This document shows, in pieces, positions 17,032 to 26,445 of a stretch of 64,000 nt of DNA. A program made the translations under genes and the position numbers. Each line of letters starts with the position of its first letter. Within the stretch, counting starts at the first letter, position 1. The notes under the pieces are model-generated. The model saw only the letters and a list, made by a program, of their open reading frames with translations, did not search any database and was not told the origin of the DNA. The DNA is taken from assembly GCF_024733015.1 (NCBI RefSeq), contig NZ_JANKJG010000003.1:239156-303155 (forward strand), written 5' to 3'. The DNA comes from Pseudosulfitobacter koreensis (GTDB lineage Bacteria; Pseudomonadota; Alphaproteobacteria; Rhodobacterales; Rhodobacteraceae).

Positions 17032-18366
17032 CTATGCGGCAGCGGTGCTGCGGGCGAGCATCGCAAAGCGGCGAGCGTCCTCGGCGGCGGTGCCCATCTG
17101 CGCGGCGGGATCGAACAGACCAGTCGGCAGGTCGGGATACGTCCGTGCCGCCAGATCGGGCAGCGGGGTCTGCGTGTCCATCGCTTGGCTGCACAGCGCC
17201 TTGGTCGCGGCTTGGGCGTCGGGGCGGGTCATGGTCTCGGCCAGCGCAAAGCTCAGCGCTTCGGCGTGGATCAGGCCGAGGCCATCCTCAAGTGCGGCGT
17301 TCATCCGCGCGGGTACTGGATTGATGCCTTCGGCCAGCTTCAGCGCATGGGTCAGTGCGCTGGCATGGGTCAGCACCACCTGCGGCAGGACCATCCATTC
17401 GGCGAACCATGCGGCACCGTCGCGCTGGTGCTGGTGGGCTGCTGCGGTCTGCAATGACGCGCGCAGACCCGACATCTGAATGTTCAGTGCCACCAGCGCC
17501 GACGGCCCGACAGGGTTCTGCTTTTGCGGCATGGTTGACGATGCGCCGGCCCCGGACAGGGTGACTTCGCCGATGCCCGACATGGTCAGCCCGACCAGAG
17601 TGTCACCCATAGCGGCCAGAGCCGCGGTCACGCGCGCCATCCAGTCGGCGATGCGCAGCACGGGCGCGCGGTCGGTGTGCCAACTGTAACCGGGGTCTTT
17701 CAGGCCCAGAGCGTCGGCCAGTGCGGCGCGTGTTTCGGCGGCTTTCGGGCCAAGCGCGGAGGACGTGCCCGCAGCACCCGACAGCGACACCCAGAGGCTT
17801 GCGTCGCGCAGGGCTGGCAGGTCTTCCAGTGCGGCGATCAGCGGTGTGCCCCATTGCGCCAGTACCGCGCCCCAACTGGTTGGCGTGGCCTCTTGCCCAT
17901 AGGTGCGCGCGGGCATCGGCGTGGCGGCGTGGTCCTCGGCAGCCTGGGCCAGCGCCTTAAGCAAAGAACGCAAATCCGCCTCGGCCAGCGCCAGTGCCTG
18001 CCGCAGCCGCAACATCAGCGCGGTGTCCATGATGTCCTGACTGGTGGCCCCCCAATGCGCATATTGCGCATGTTCAGGCGCCTCCATTGCAGTGCGGAAC
18101 GCAGCGACCAGACCGGGGACAGGCACACCGTTCTGTCCGGTGGCAGCGCCAAGGGCACCGGGGTCGATGGCGATCTCAAGACTGGCGCGATGGATCGCGG
18201 CTCCGCTGATCTCGGGGATCACGCCCAGCGTGCCCTGCACCTTGGCCAGCGCCCCCTCGACCAGCAGCATGGCGCGCACCTCGGCGCTGTCGGTGAACAG
18301 GCGTCCGGTCTCGCCCGTGGCGAACAACTGCCCGTAAAGCGGGCTGGCAAAGAGGCTGGCTGCCAT
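17032..18366 (-). CDS. pcaB: 3-carboxy-cis,cis-muconate cycloisomerase
   Basis: 444 residues, fumarase/aspartase superfamily. GASSTMPQKQNPVGPS holds the mobile loop with the catalytic Ser. GATSQDIMDTA and the HWxRDxxxWxxxE-like region place it with PcaB, which lactonises 3-carboxymuconate in the protocatechuate branch of the beta-ketoadipate pathway. It starts one base after the pcaD stop. The usual pcaCHG genes are not adjacent in this window. Confidence 0.93.
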   Translation of the reverse strand: MAASLFASPLYGQLFATGETGRLFTDSAEVRAMLLVEGALAKVQGTLGVIPEISGAAIHRASLEIAIDPGALGAATGQNGVPVPGLVAAFRTAMEAPEHAQYAHWGATSQDIMDTALMLRLRQALALAEADLRSLLKALAQAAEDHAATPMPARTYGQEATPTSWGAVLAQWGTPLIAALEDLPALRDASLWVSLSGAAGTSSALGPKAAETRAALADALGLKDPGYSWHTDRAPVLRIADWMARVTAALAAMGDTLVGLTMSGIGEVTLSGAGASSTMPQKQNPVGPSALVALNIQMSGLRASLQTAAAHQHQRDGAAWFAEWMVLPQVVLTHASALTHALKLAEGINPVPARMNAALEDGLGLIHAEALSFALAETMTRPDAQAATKALCSQAMDTQTPLPDLAARTYPDLPTGLFDPAAQMGTAAEDARRFAMLARSTAAA

Positions 18367-18367
18367 G

Positions 18368-19156
18368 TCAGATGTGCCCCGTATCGCGCATGAATTTTGT
18401 CAGGACCTCGGCGTATTCCTCGGGCTTCTCGACACAAGGAAGATGGCCTGCGCGGCGGATGATGTGGAATTGGCTGCCGGGGATCAGATCGACGGTTTCG
18501 CGCACCAGATCGGGCGGTGTCGAGCCGTCGTCAGAGCCTGCGATGCCCAGCGTTGGAAGGCGCAAGCTGGCCGTGGTGGTATAGAAATCGGTCCCGGAGA
18601 TCGCGGCAGAGCAGCCCGCGTAGCCTGCGTTCTCTTGGCGCACAAGCATGTTGCGCCACAGTTCCAGCTCGGGCGTGCCGCGGAAGTCGGGCGCGAACCA
18701 GCGTTCCATCACCGCGTCGGCCAGGCTTTCGATGCCATCGCGCTGCACGGCGGCGATCCGGTCGGCCCACATGTCGGCATTGCCGATCCGCGCGCCCGTG
18801 TTGGACAGAACCAGTGCTCGCACCAGGTCCAGGCGTTTCACCGCAAGTCCCTGAGCGATCATGCCGCCAATCGACAGCCCGACGAACAGCGCGTCCTTGA
18901 AGCCGTGCATGTCCATCAGCTTTTCCGCGTCCGTGACCAGCGACCCCATGGTGTAGGGCGCAGGCGGGCAGGACGACAGACCGTGCCCACGCTTGTCGAA
19001 CCGCAGCACGCGCAGACCCGCAGGCAGAAGCGGCATGATCGGGTCCCACAGGCGCAAGTCTGTGCCCAGAGAGTTGGCGAACACCACGGGCGCGCCATCT
19101 TCGGGGCCGTCGATACGGTAATGCAGGCGCACGTCGCCCAGATCTGCCAGTTTCAT
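18368..19156 (-). CDS. pcaD: 3-oxoadipate enol-lactonase
   Basis: 262 residues, alpha/beta hydrolase. Nucleophile Ser95 in GLSIGG; RFDKRGHGLS precedes it, and the catalytic His is in IIRRAGHLPCVE near the C-terminus. PcaD opens beta-ketoadipate enol-lactone, the step after PcaB and PcaC. AAGGAG precedes ATG 19156 and argues against the nine-residue longer reading. First gene of pcaD-pcaB-MFS. Confidence 0.93.
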   Translation of the reverse strand: MKLADLGDVRLHYRIDGPEDGAPVVFANSLGTDLRLWDPIMPLLPAGLRVLRFDKRGHGLSSCPPAPYTMGSLVTDAEKLMDMHGFKDALFVGLSIGGMIAQGLAVKRLDLVRALVLSNTGARIGNADMWADRIAAVQRDGIESLADAVMERWFAPDFRGTPELELWRNMLVRQENAGYAGCSAAISGTDFYTTTASLRLPTLGIAGSDDGSTPPDLVRETVDLIPGSQFHIIRRAGHLPCVEKPEEYAEVLTKFMRDTGHI

Positions 19157-19193
19157 CGTCTTTCTCCTTATTGCGGTGCCCAAGGCGCCATTC

Positions 19194-20165
19194 TCATGAC
19201 AGGGTGTTCAGGGCGCGCGCGAACATCGGCGCATCGACGTTCCCGCCCGAGATCACCACGAACACGTCGTCGCCTTCGATCTGCTCCTTGTGGCTCAGTG
19301 CTGCAGCCAGTGCCACGGCACCCCCAGGTTCGGCCACCAGCTTCAGCCGCAGGAAGGCCTGCGCCACGGCCCTGAGCGCCTCGTCCTCGGTGACGGCAAG
19401 GCCGGGGCCGCACAGCCGGTGCATGATCGGAAAGGTCAGCTCCCCCGGTGCGGGCGTGATGATCGCATCGCAGATGTTGCCCGAGGTCTGGGCATTGCGC
19501 TGGATCTTGCCGCTTTCCAGCGAGCGTTTCACATCGTCGAAGCCCTCCGGCTCAACAGGGCGCGCGCGCAGACCCGGCGCGTCGGCCTCCAGCGCCAGCG
19601 CGATGCCCGATGTCAGCCCGCCGCCCCCGCAGCAGACCAGCACATCGGCGGTCTCGATCCCCATCGCATTGGCATCCTGAGCGATCTCAAGGCCCACGGT
19701 GCCCTGGCCCGCGATCACCTGCGGCTCGTCGAAGGGTTTGATCAGCGTCAGCCCACGCTCTGCCGCCAGCCGGTCGCCGATGGCATCGCGGTCTTCAGTC
19801 GCGCGGTCATAGGTGACCACCTCGGCCCCCAGCGCACGGGTGTTCGCCAGCTTCAACGCGGGCGCATCGGCGGGCATGATGATGACTGACGGCACGCCGT
19901 GTTGCGACGAGGCAAGGGCGATGCCCTGCGCATGGTTGCCCGACGAGAACGCGATGACCCCATTGGCGCGGGTGGCCTCGTCCAGCGCCGACAGGGCGGA
20001 CCATGCCCCGCGAAACTTGAAGCTGCCGGTGTGTTGCAGGCACTCCGGCTTGATCCAGACGCGCCGACCGGCGATCTGGTCGATGAAGGGTGAATTCAGC
20101 AGCGGTGTGCGCCGCGCGTGGCCTTGTAGCCGCGTCGCTGCGGCGCGGATCATGTCGATGTTCAT
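19194..20165 (-). CDS. Threonine/serine dehydratase-like PLP enzyme
   Basis: 323 residues of fold type II PLP enzymes. PLP Lys50 is in GSFKFRGA, the phosphate-binding loop in CGGGGLTSG, and SSGNHAQG is the classical dehydratase segment. It could deaminate L-threonine or L-serine (or hydroxyaspartate); there is no ACT domain, so it lacks isoleucine feedback. It overlaps the alpha/beta hydrolase upstream (ATGA), so it is translationally coupled as the third gene after a haloacid dehalogenase and that hydrolase. Confidence 0.88.
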   Translation of the reverse strand: MNIDMIRAAATRLQGHARRTPLLNSPFIDQIAGRRVWIKPECLQHTGSFKFRGAWSALSALDEATRANGVIAFSSGNHAQGIALASSQHGVPSVIIMPADAPALKLANTRALGAEVVTYDRATEDRDAIGDRLAAERGLTLIKPFDEPQVIAGQGTVGLEIAQDANAMGIETADVLVCCGGGGLTSGIALALEADAPGLRARPVEPEGFDDVKRSLESGKIQRNAQTSGNICDAIITPAPGELTFPIMHRLCGPGLAVTEDEALRAVAQAFLRLKLVAEPGGAVALAAALSHKEQIEGDDVFVVISGGNVDAPMFARALNTLS

Positions 20166-20983
20166 GGGATCAGGTCCAGCCATTCCTTGAGGGCGGTGAC
20201 AGAAGCAGGTTCATCCAGAAACGGGATGTGCCCACGGTCATCGAGTTTCGCATAGATCATGTCGGGCCTGCGGTGGCGCATCTGCTGTGCCGTCTTGTCG
20301 TTCAGGATGTCACTGCCTGCAGCGTGGATCAGACACAGCGGCTTGCCCGCCAGATCATCGAAGAACGCCCAGTAATCGGGGCTTTCGGTCTCGTTGGCGA
20401 CGGCATCGCGCAGGTGCGTGTCATAGGTCAGGTTCAGCCCGCCCGCGCCGTCATCGACGAAATGCGTCTCGGCCTCCTCCATCCAGCGCGCGGCGGGCAC
20501 GCCGATGAAACCGCCCAGCAGGTTGGGCAGGATCGCTGCGGCCTCGGCATGGGTGCGGATCGAGGGTTTGACGCCGAGATAGGCCATGATGTCCTTGATC
20601 CCCTCGGGGTCGATCTCGGGGCCGACATCGTTGAACGCAACGCCGAGCACACGATCAGGCACCATTTGCCCCAGCATCATCGCGTTCAGCCCCCCACGCG
20701 AGGTGCCAAGGATCGCGGCCTTGTCGATGCCCAGATGATCCAGCAATTCCACCGCATCGCGGCTTTCGACGGCAAGGGTGTAGTTGCGCCAGTCCTTGTC
20801 GAAGTCCGACTGGCCGCGCCCGCGATAATCCATCGTGATCACGCGGTAGTCTTCCAGATAGGGCGCGACATAGCGAAAATCCGCCCCCGTGCGCCCGAGG
20901 CCGGACAGGCACAGGATCGGTAGACCCTTTCCGGTGTCGGTGTAATGCAGGCTCAGCCCGTCGGATGTGGTGAAAGTGGCCAT
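20162..20983 (-). CDS. Alpha/beta hydrolase
   Basis: 273 residues. Catalytic Ser95 in GTSRGG, oxyanion region SGLGRTGADF, and the C-terminal His in DDRGHIPFLDEP. It resembles enol-lactone or C-C bond hydrolases of small organic acids; the substrate is unknown. It begins one base after the haloacid dehalogenase stop and overlaps the dehydratase gene by four bases, so the three form a compact operon. Confidence 0.85.
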   Translation of the reverse strand: MATFTTSDGLSLHYTDTGKGLPILCLSGLGRTGADFRYVAPYLEDYRVITMDYRGRGQSDFDKDWRNYTLAVESRDAVELLDHLGIDKAAILGTSRGGLNAMMLGQMVPDRVLGVAFNDVGPEIDPEGIKDIMAYLGVKPSIRTHAEAAAILPNLLGGFIGVPAARWMEEAETHFVDDGAGGLNLTYDTHLRDAVANETESPDYWAFFDDLAGKPLCLIHAAGSDILNDKTAQQMRHRRPDMIYAKLDDRGHIPFLDEPASVTALKEWLDLIP

Positions 20984-20984
20984 G

Positions 20985-21671
20985 TCAAACTCCGGCAAGG
21001 GCAGGGATGCCCGTAAGGTCAGTCAGGATCGTGTCGGGTTTTGCGGGCAGGCGGTCCACCGGATCGCCCGCGCGATTCACCCAGGCGGTGCGAAATCCAT
21101 AATGCGCGGCGGCGGCGGCGTCCCAGCCGTTCGACGACACAAACAGCACCTCGTCGCGGGGGCAGCCGAACCGCGTGCCGACCAGATCGTAGACGCGCGC
21201 GTCGGGCTTGAAGATGCCCACGGCCTCGACCGACAGACAGTCGTCCAGAACATCCCCGATCCCGGCTGATTGCACTGCCGCTTCCAGCATCGCAGGCGAC
21301 CCGTTCGACAGAATCGCGGTGTTCAGGCCTGCGTCTTTCAGCGCCTTCAGCATCGCGGGCACCTCCGAGTAGGCCTGCAATTCCCAATAGAGGTCCAGCA
21401 ACCGCTGCCGCAGGGCCGGATCACCGTCCAACCCGCATTTTTCCAGTGCCCAGTCCAGCGCATCCTGCGTCACGGTCCAGAAATCGACATAGGTGCCCAT
21501 CACTGCGCGCAGCCATGAATAGCTAAGCTGCTTGGTGCGCCAATGCTCGGCCAATTGCGGCCAAGCCGTTGAAAGTGCTGTAAACTCCGGCTGTTCGGCG
21601 GCCTGCCGCGCGGCGGCTGCCACATCGAAAAGCGTGCCGTAGGCATCAAAGACGCAGGTGGTGACGGGCAT
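20985..21671 (-). CDS. Haloacid dehalogenase, type II ((S)-2-haloacid dehalogenase family)
   Basis: 228 residues of HAD subfamily II. The nucleophile Asp9 is in VFDAYGTLFD, motif II is ILSNGSP, the Lys motif is GIFKPDARVY, and the acidic motif is FVSSNGWDAAAA. The SNGW form of the last motif is typical of L-2-haloacid dehalogenases, which hydrolyse chlorinated or brominated short acids. First gene of the operon with an alpha/beta hydrolase and a dehydratase. Confidence 0.9.
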   Translation of the reverse strand: MPVTTCVFDAYGTLFDVAAAARQAAEQPEFTALSTAWPQLAEHWRTKQLSYSWLRAVMGTYVDFWTVTQDALDWALEKCGLDGDPALRQRLLDLYWELQAYSEVPAMLKALKDAGLNTAILSNGSPAMLEAAVQSAGIGDVLDDCLSVEAVGIFKPDARVYDLVGTRFGCPRDEVLFVSSNGWDAAAAAHYGFRTAWVNRAGDPVDRLPAKPDTILTDLTGIPALAGV

Positions 21672-21869
21672 GGGCGTTTCTCCGGTGGCTGCAGGCGCAG
21701 ACTGTCACGCGGCGCGGCGGGGGAAAAGGCGCAAAATCGCCGGTTGTTTCGCCAGACGGCGGCGGGGTTTACACTCCGGCGTCGCTATGTTCGAATTGGT
21801 CCAACCCCGGAGCACCCGCGCAGACACGCGGCCTCTGTTCATTCCCATACCAAACATTCGGAGAGTTTT

Positions 21870-22298
21870 ATGACCCAAGTCAAATCGGGCGACACCGTAC
21901 GTATTCACTACACCGGCACTTTGCAGGATGGCAGCACCTTCGACAGCTCCGAAGGCCGCGATCCGTTGGAATTTGAAGTTGGCAGCGGCCAGATCATTCC
22001 CGGTCTTGACAGCGCGCTGCCCGGCATGGCCGTCGGAGAAAAGAAAGAAGTCAAAGTGACCGCCGAGGAAGCCTACGGCGACGTCAACCCCGAGATGCGC
22101 CAGTCGGTCCCGCGTGAAGGCATCCCTGCCGACATCCCGCTCGACCCCGGCACGCAGCTGCAGATGCAGACACCCGACGGTCAGGCACTGCCCGTCACGG
22201 TGATCGAGGTGGACGAAAGCACGGTGACGCTGGACGCCAACCACCCGCTGGCCGGCAAGGACCTGAAGTTCGACATCGAAGTCGTCTCGGTCAACTGA
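21870..22298 (+). CDS. FKBP-type peptidyl-prolyl isomerase, SlyD-like
   Basis: 142 residues. HYTGTLQDGSTFDSS and the flap inserted after EEAYGD match SlyD-type prolyl isomerases, and DANHPLAGKDLKFDIEV closes the domain. The His/Cys-rich metal tail of E. coli SlyD is absent. CGGAGAG precedes ATG 21870; a longer upstream reading lacks family similarity. A cytoplasmic chaperone role is expected. Monocistronic, with a hairpin after it. Confidence 0.93.
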   Translation: MTQVKSGDTVRIHYTGTLQDGSTFDSSEGRDPLEFEVGSGQIIPGLDSALPGMAVGEKKEVKVTAEEAYGDVNPEMRQSVPREGIPADIPLDPGTQLQMQTPDGQALPVTVIEVDESTVTLDANHPLAGKDLKFDIEVVSVN

Positions 22299-22321
22299 GA
22301 AAACCCTTGTTGAGAGTTTGA

Positions 22322-22345
22322 GCAGAGGGCGGTCGCGCCCTCTGC
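22322..22345 (+). terminator. Strong GC hairpin after the FKBP gene
   Basis: GCAGAGGGCG (22322-22331) pairs perfectly with CGCCCTCTGC (22336-22345) around a 4-base GTCG loop. No T run follows, so intrinsic termination would be weak. It may instead protect the 3' end. Confidence 0.5.
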
Positions 22346-22393
22346 AAGCGCCCCAGGGCGCACACCCTCTGGCCGCGCCGCGTTTTTGCGCAT

Positions 22394-23521
22394 ATGACGC
22401 AGGCCATGAGCACCCCTGACCCCTTTGAAATCTTTCTCGTCTGCCCGCCGGGGCTGGAGCACGTCCTGGCCGTCGAGGCTGCCGAGGCCGGGTTCAATGC
22501 CCCTATCGCATCGACGGGCGGTGTCACTGTCCAAGGTGGCTGGCCCGATGTCTGGCGCGCCAACCTGTGCCTGCGCGGTGCCGTGCGGGTGCTGGTGCGC
22601 ATCGGTCACTTCATGGCCTTTCACCTTGCACAGCTGGACAAACGGGCGCGCAAGTTTCCCTGGGGCGACATCCTGCGCGCCGATGTGCCGGTGCGGGTGC
22701 AGGTCACCTGCAAACGGTCCAAAATATATCACGCAGGCGCCGCGACCCAAAGGATCGAAACCGCCCTGCGCGACAGCCACGGGCTGACCCTGTCGCCCGA
22801 GGCCGAAATCGTGATCAAGGTGCGCATCGACGACAACGCGGTGACCATCAGCCTGAATACTTCGGGCGAGGCGCTGCACAAGCGCGGTCACAAGGAGGCG
22901 GTGGGCAAAGCCCCCATGCGCGAGAACCTCGCCGCGATGTTCCTGCGCCAATGCGGCTATGACGGCAAGGAGCCGGTGGTCGACCCGATGTGCGGCTCTG
23001 GCACCTTCCTGATCGAAGCGGCGGAAATCGCGAGCCACCTGCAACCGGGCCGCTCGCGCGACTTCGCCTTTCAGAAACTGGCATCCTACGACGCGGCCGC
23101 CTTCGACGCGCTACGCACCGCAGTGCCTGACATCACGGGCCCCGCGCGCTTCTTCGGATCGGACCGCGATCAGGGTGCCATCCGCATGAGCACCCAGAAC
23201 GCCGAACGGGCAGGGGTAGCACCCTTGTGTCAGTTCACCGTGCACGGCGCGGGCGAAGCCACACCGCCCGATGGCCCGCCGGGGCTGGTCATCGTCAACC
23301 CGCCCTACGGCGCGCGCATCGGCAACAAGAACCTGCTCTATCCGCTTTACGGCACCCTGGGCGAAACCCTGAAAACCCGGTTCAAAGGCTGGCGCGTCGG
23401 CCTTGTCACGTCCGAGCCTGCCCTCGCCAAAGCCTGCGCCCTGCCGTGGAAGCCGCAAGAGGCCCCGGTCGCACATGGCGGTCTGAAAATCTGGCTCTGG
23501 CGCACGGACGCCCTTCGCTAA
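22394..23521 (+). CDS. THUMP-domain class I rRNA/tRNA guanine-N2 methyltransferase (RlmL-N/TrmN-like)
   Basis: 375 residues. A THUMP RNA-binding domain (about 40-150) is followed by a Rossmann methyltransferase: motif I in DPMCGSGTFLIEA and motif IV in NPPYGARIG, which is typical of enzymes methylating guanine N2. FFGSDRD is the acidic motif II. The E. coli RlmL N-terminal half is similar. No strong ribosome site is seen, so the ATG at 22406 is an alternative. Convergent with fabI. Confidence 0.88.
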   Translation: MTQAMSTPDPFEIFLVCPPGLEHVLAVEAAEAGFNAPIASTGGVTVQGGWPDVWRANLCLRGAVRVLVRIGHFMAFHLAQLDKRARKFPWGDILRADVPVRVQVTCKRSKIYHAGAATQRIETALRDSHGLTLSPEAEIVIKVRIDDNAVTISLNTSGEALHKRGHKEAVGKAPMRENLAAMFLRQCGYDGKEPVVDPMCGSGTFLIEAAEIASHLQPGRSRDFAFQKLASYDAAAFDALRTAVPDITGPARFFGSDRDQGAIRMSTQNAERAGVAPLCQFTVHGAGEATPPDGPPGLVIVNPPYGARIGNKNLLYPLYGTLGETLKTRFKGWRVGLVTSEPALAKACALPWKPQEAPVAHGGLKIWLWRTDALR

Positions 23522-23542
23522 TCCACTGCGCTGAAGAGCAGC

Positions 23543-23569
23543 TTCTTTTGGCCAGAAATATCCCGGGGG
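23543..23569 (-). repeat. Post-gene repeat, family 1 (copy B)
   Basis: On the + strand TTCTTTTGGCCAGAAATA, then TCCCGGGGG. On the reverse strand it follows fabI in the same orientation as the copies after MATE and metK. Adjacent GC repeats (GCGCGGGGGCAGCGCCCCC) form a hairpin. Confidence 0.75.
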
Positions 23570-23604
23570 AGCGCCAAGGGCGCGGGGGCAGCGCCCCCAA
23601 CGCG

Positions 23605-24396
23605 TTACAGATATTCCGCTTGCGGCATCCCCAGCACATGAAACCCGCCGTCGACGCGAATGATCTCGCCCGTGGTGCAGGCCCCGGCGTCTGATGCGAG
23701 ATAGACCGCCGTGCCACCCACCGCCTCAAGTGTCGCGTTCGAGCGCATGGGCGCGTTCAGATCCGTATGCTTGTAGGTCTTGCGCGCGCCGCCGATTGCC
23801 GCACCGGCCAGTGTTTTCATCGGGCCGGGCGAAATCGCGTTGACGCGGATGCCTTCGGGACCAAGGTCGTTGGCAAGGTAGCGCGTCGCACTTTCCAGCG
23901 CGGCCTTGGCCACGCCCATCACGTTGTAGTTCGGCACCACGCGGTTGCTGCCCTGATAGGTCAGCGTCATCAACGTGCCGCCGTTCTCGACCATCAGCGG
24001 GTGCGCGCGGCGCGCCACGTCGATGAAGGAATAGGCCGAGATATCCATCGAGTTCTTGAAGTTGGCGCGGCTGGTGTTCAGGAACCGCCCCGTCAGCTCG
24101 GACTTGTCCGAAAACGCGATGGCATGGACCACGAAATCAATGGTCGGCCAGCGTGCGCCCAGCTGTTCGAACGCGCCATCAAGACTGGCATCGTCGGTCA
24201 CGTCGACGTCCACCATGAAGTCGGACCCGACAGAGGCCGCGAGCGGCTCCAGTCGCTTGCCGAAGGCCTCGCCCTGATAGGTGAAGGCCAGTTCCGCACC
24301 GGCGGCGGACATCGCCTTGGCGATACCCCACGCGATCGAGCGGTCGTTGGCCACGCCCATGATCAGGCCACGTTTTCCTGCAAGCAAATCCGACAT
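23605..24396 (-). CDS. fabI: Enoyl-ACP reductase (NADH)
   Basis: 263 residues. GVANDRSIAWGIAKA is the FabI nucleotide site, and the catalytic Tyr and Lys lie in the YNVMGVAKAAL pattern (Tyr-x6-Lys). It reduces trans-2-enoyl-ACP in fatty acid elongation and is the triclosan target. Start ATG 24396 is chosen; a GTG 12 bases upstream overlaps the fabB stop. Last gene of the fabA-fabB-fabI run. Confidence 0.95.
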   Translation of the reverse strand: MSDLLAGKRGLIMGVANDRSIAWGIAKAMSAAGAELAFTYQGEAFGKRLEPLAASVGSDFMVDVDVTDDASLDGAFEQLGARWPTIDFVVHAIAFSDKSELTGRFLNTSRANFKNSMDISAYSFIDVARRAHPLMVENGGTLMTLTYQGSNRVVPNYNVMGVAKAALESATRYLANDLGPEGIRVNAISPGPMKTLAGAAIGGARKTYKHTDLNAPMRSNATLEAVGGTAVYLASDAGACTTGEIIRVDGGFHVLGMPQAEYL

Positions 24397-24404
24397 TTCT
24401 GCAA

Positions 24405-25634
24405 TCACTCTTTATATTTCGAAAGGATCATCGACCCGTTGGTGCCACCAAACCCGAACGAGTTGGTCATGACCGAATCCAGCCCTGCGTTTTCGACCAG
24501 TTTGGTGGCGATTTCGTCCGCGTCCAGATTGTCGTCCAGCGTTTCGACGTTGATCGAAGGCGTGATGAAATCGTGTTTCAGCATAAGCAGGCAAAAGATC
24601 GCTTCGAGAGCGCCTGCGGCCCCTTGTGCGTGGCCTGTCATCGACTTGGTCGAGGACACGGGCGGCGTGCTGCCCTTGCCGAACACGCGGCGGACCGCTT
24701 CGATCTCGCCCACGTCGCCCACCGGCGTCGATGTGCCATGCGCGTTGATATATCCGACCTTGCGGCCTTCGGGCAGGGTTTGCAGCGCCAGGCGCATCGC
24801 GCGTTCGCCACCCTCGCCCGAGGGGGCGACCATGTCGTGCCCGTCGGAGGTTGCGGCAAAGCCGGTGACTTCGGCGTAGATCTCTGCGCCACGGGCCAAC
24901 GCGTGCTCCAGATCCTCCAGCACGACGATGCCGCCGCCGCCGGAAATCACGAACCCGTCGCGGTTGGCGTCAAAGGCGCGCGAGGCCTTTTCGGGCGTGT
25001 CGTTGAACTTGGACGACATCGCGCCCATCGCGTCGAACAGGCACGACAGCGTCCAGTCCAGCTCTTCGCCGCCGCCTGCGAACATCACGTCCTGCTTGCC
25101 CATCATGATCTGTTCCGCCGCATTGCCGATGCAGTGCAAGGAGGTCGAGCAGGCCGAGGTGATCGAATAGTTGATGCCCTTGATCTTGTAGGCCGTCGCA
25201 AGGTTGGCGCTGATCGTGGACGACATGCACTTGGGCACCGCGAAGGGGCCGATCCGCTTGGTGCCGCCGGTTTTCAGCACGGTTTGGTGCGCCTGCAACA
25301 TGGCCGAGGTCGACGGCCCGCCCGATCCTGCAACCAGGCCGGTGCGCGGATTCACGATGTGGTCTTCGGTCAAACCTGCGTCCGCAATGGCTTCGGCCAT
25401 CGCGATATGGGCATAGGCCGCCCCCGGTCCCATGAAACGCAACGTGCGTTTGTCGACCATCTGGGACACGTCGATTTTCAACGTGCCTGCGATCTGGCTG
25501 CGGAAACCGTGTTCGGCCATCTCTTCGGAGGCGACGATACCGGATTTACCCGCTTTCAGCGCGGCCAGAACCTCGGTTGCATTGTTGCCGATGGATGACA
25601 CAATCCCCAGCCCTGTCACGACGACTCGGCGCAT
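24405..25634 (-). CDS. fabB: 3-oxoacyl-ACP synthase I
   Basis: 409 residues. Catalytic Cys162 (SACSTSLH) with the two His in NAHGTSTPVGD and TGHAQGAAG, the Cys-His-His triad of condensing enzymes. FabB condenses malonyl-ACP with acyl-ACP and is needed for unsaturated fatty acids. The fabA gap is 33 bases and fabI follows after eight, so all three should be one transcript. Confidence 0.95.
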   Translation of the reverse strand: MRRVVVTGLGIVSSIGNNATEVLAALKAGKSGIVASEEMAEHGFRSQIAGTLKIDVSQMVDKRTLRFMGPGAAYAHIAMAEAIADAGLTEDHIVNPRTGLVAGSGGPSTSAMLQAHQTVLKTGGTKRIGPFAVPKCMSSTISANLATAYKIKGINYSITSACSTSLHCIGNAAEQIMMGKQDVMFAGGGEELDWTLSCLFDAMGAMSSKFNDTPEKASRAFDANRDGFVISGGGGIVVLEDLEHALARGAEIYAEVTGFAATSDGHDMVAPSGEGGERAMRLALQTLPEGRKVGYINAHGTSTPVGDVGEIEAVRRVFGKGSTPPVSSTKSMTGHAQGAAGALEAIFCLLMLKHDFITPSINVETLDDNLDADEIATKLVENAGLDSVMTNSFGFGGTNGSMILSKYKE

Positions 25635-25667
25635 GGTTAACTCCTTCAGATCTTGGACCCTTCAGGT

Positions 25668-26177
25668 TCAGCTCTCGGACAGAGCGACCTTCATGTCGGT
25701 AACTTGATAAATGGTTTCTCCGTCTGCTTCTACCCGTCCATTGGCCACGCCCATCGTCAGGCGGCGCGTCTGGATCGCCTTGGTGAAATCGACGTAATAG
25801 GTCAGCATCTTGCGCTCGGGACGAACCATCCCGGTCAGCTTGACCTCGCCCACGCCCAGGGCATAGCCGCGCCCCTGCCAGCCGCGCCAGCCAAGGTTGA
25901 AGCCGGTCAGCTGCCACAGACCGTCAAGACCCAGGCAGCCGGGCATGATCGGGTTGCCGGGAAAGTGGCAGTCGAAGAACCACAGGTCGGGCGTGATGTC
26001 GAACTCGGCGACGACGTGGCCCTTATCATGCAGGCCGCGGTCGCCCGAAATGTCGGTGATCCGGTCCATCATCAGCATCGGCGGTTCGGGCAACTGCGCG
26101 TTGCCGGGGCCGAAAAGCTCTCCGCGCGCGCATTTCAGCAGGTCGTCGCGGTCGAAACTGGTGGGATAGTCGGACAT
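25668..26177 (-). CDS. fabA: 3-hydroxydecanoyl-ACP dehydratase/isomerase
   Basis: 169 residues. Catalytic His71 and Asp85 in [17 protein letters not shown]. FabA dehydrates 3-hydroxydecanoyl-ACP and isomerises the product to the cis-3 form, opening the unsaturated branch that FabB extends. AAGGGAA sits before ATG 26177, so the eight-residue longer reading is unlikely. Divergent from irr across 268 bases; in related alphaproteobacteria this gap is a conserved irr-fabA junction. Confidence 0.96.
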   Translation of the reverse strand: MSDYPTSFDRDDLLKCARGELFGPGNAQLPEPPMLMMDRITDISGDRGLHDKGHVVAEFDITPDLWFFDCHFPGNPIMPGCLGLDGLWQLTGFNLGWRGWQGRGYALGVGEVKLTGMVRPERKMLTYYVDFTKAIQTRRLTMGVANGRVEADGETIYQVTDMKVALSES

Positions 26178-26445
26178 GTTTCGGAATTCCCTTCGCATCA
26201 CTGGCAGTTAAACCCCTCTAGCACCCGTGTGCATGGATTGCCAAGGGTGCCGCACGGTACGGCGGCCCTGTCCTCGGGTCGCTTTCGGCATGGTGCGCGG
26301 GTCGCGCGCGGCGCGTGCGGGCAGGCATGTGGATGGGCAACACCATTGCCGATATGGCGCCAAGACGCCGCACGCTCCGGTTTTCTATTTGAAAATACCC
26401 CCCTGCGCTCTCTATATAGATGACAGTGAACAAACGAGGGCAGGC

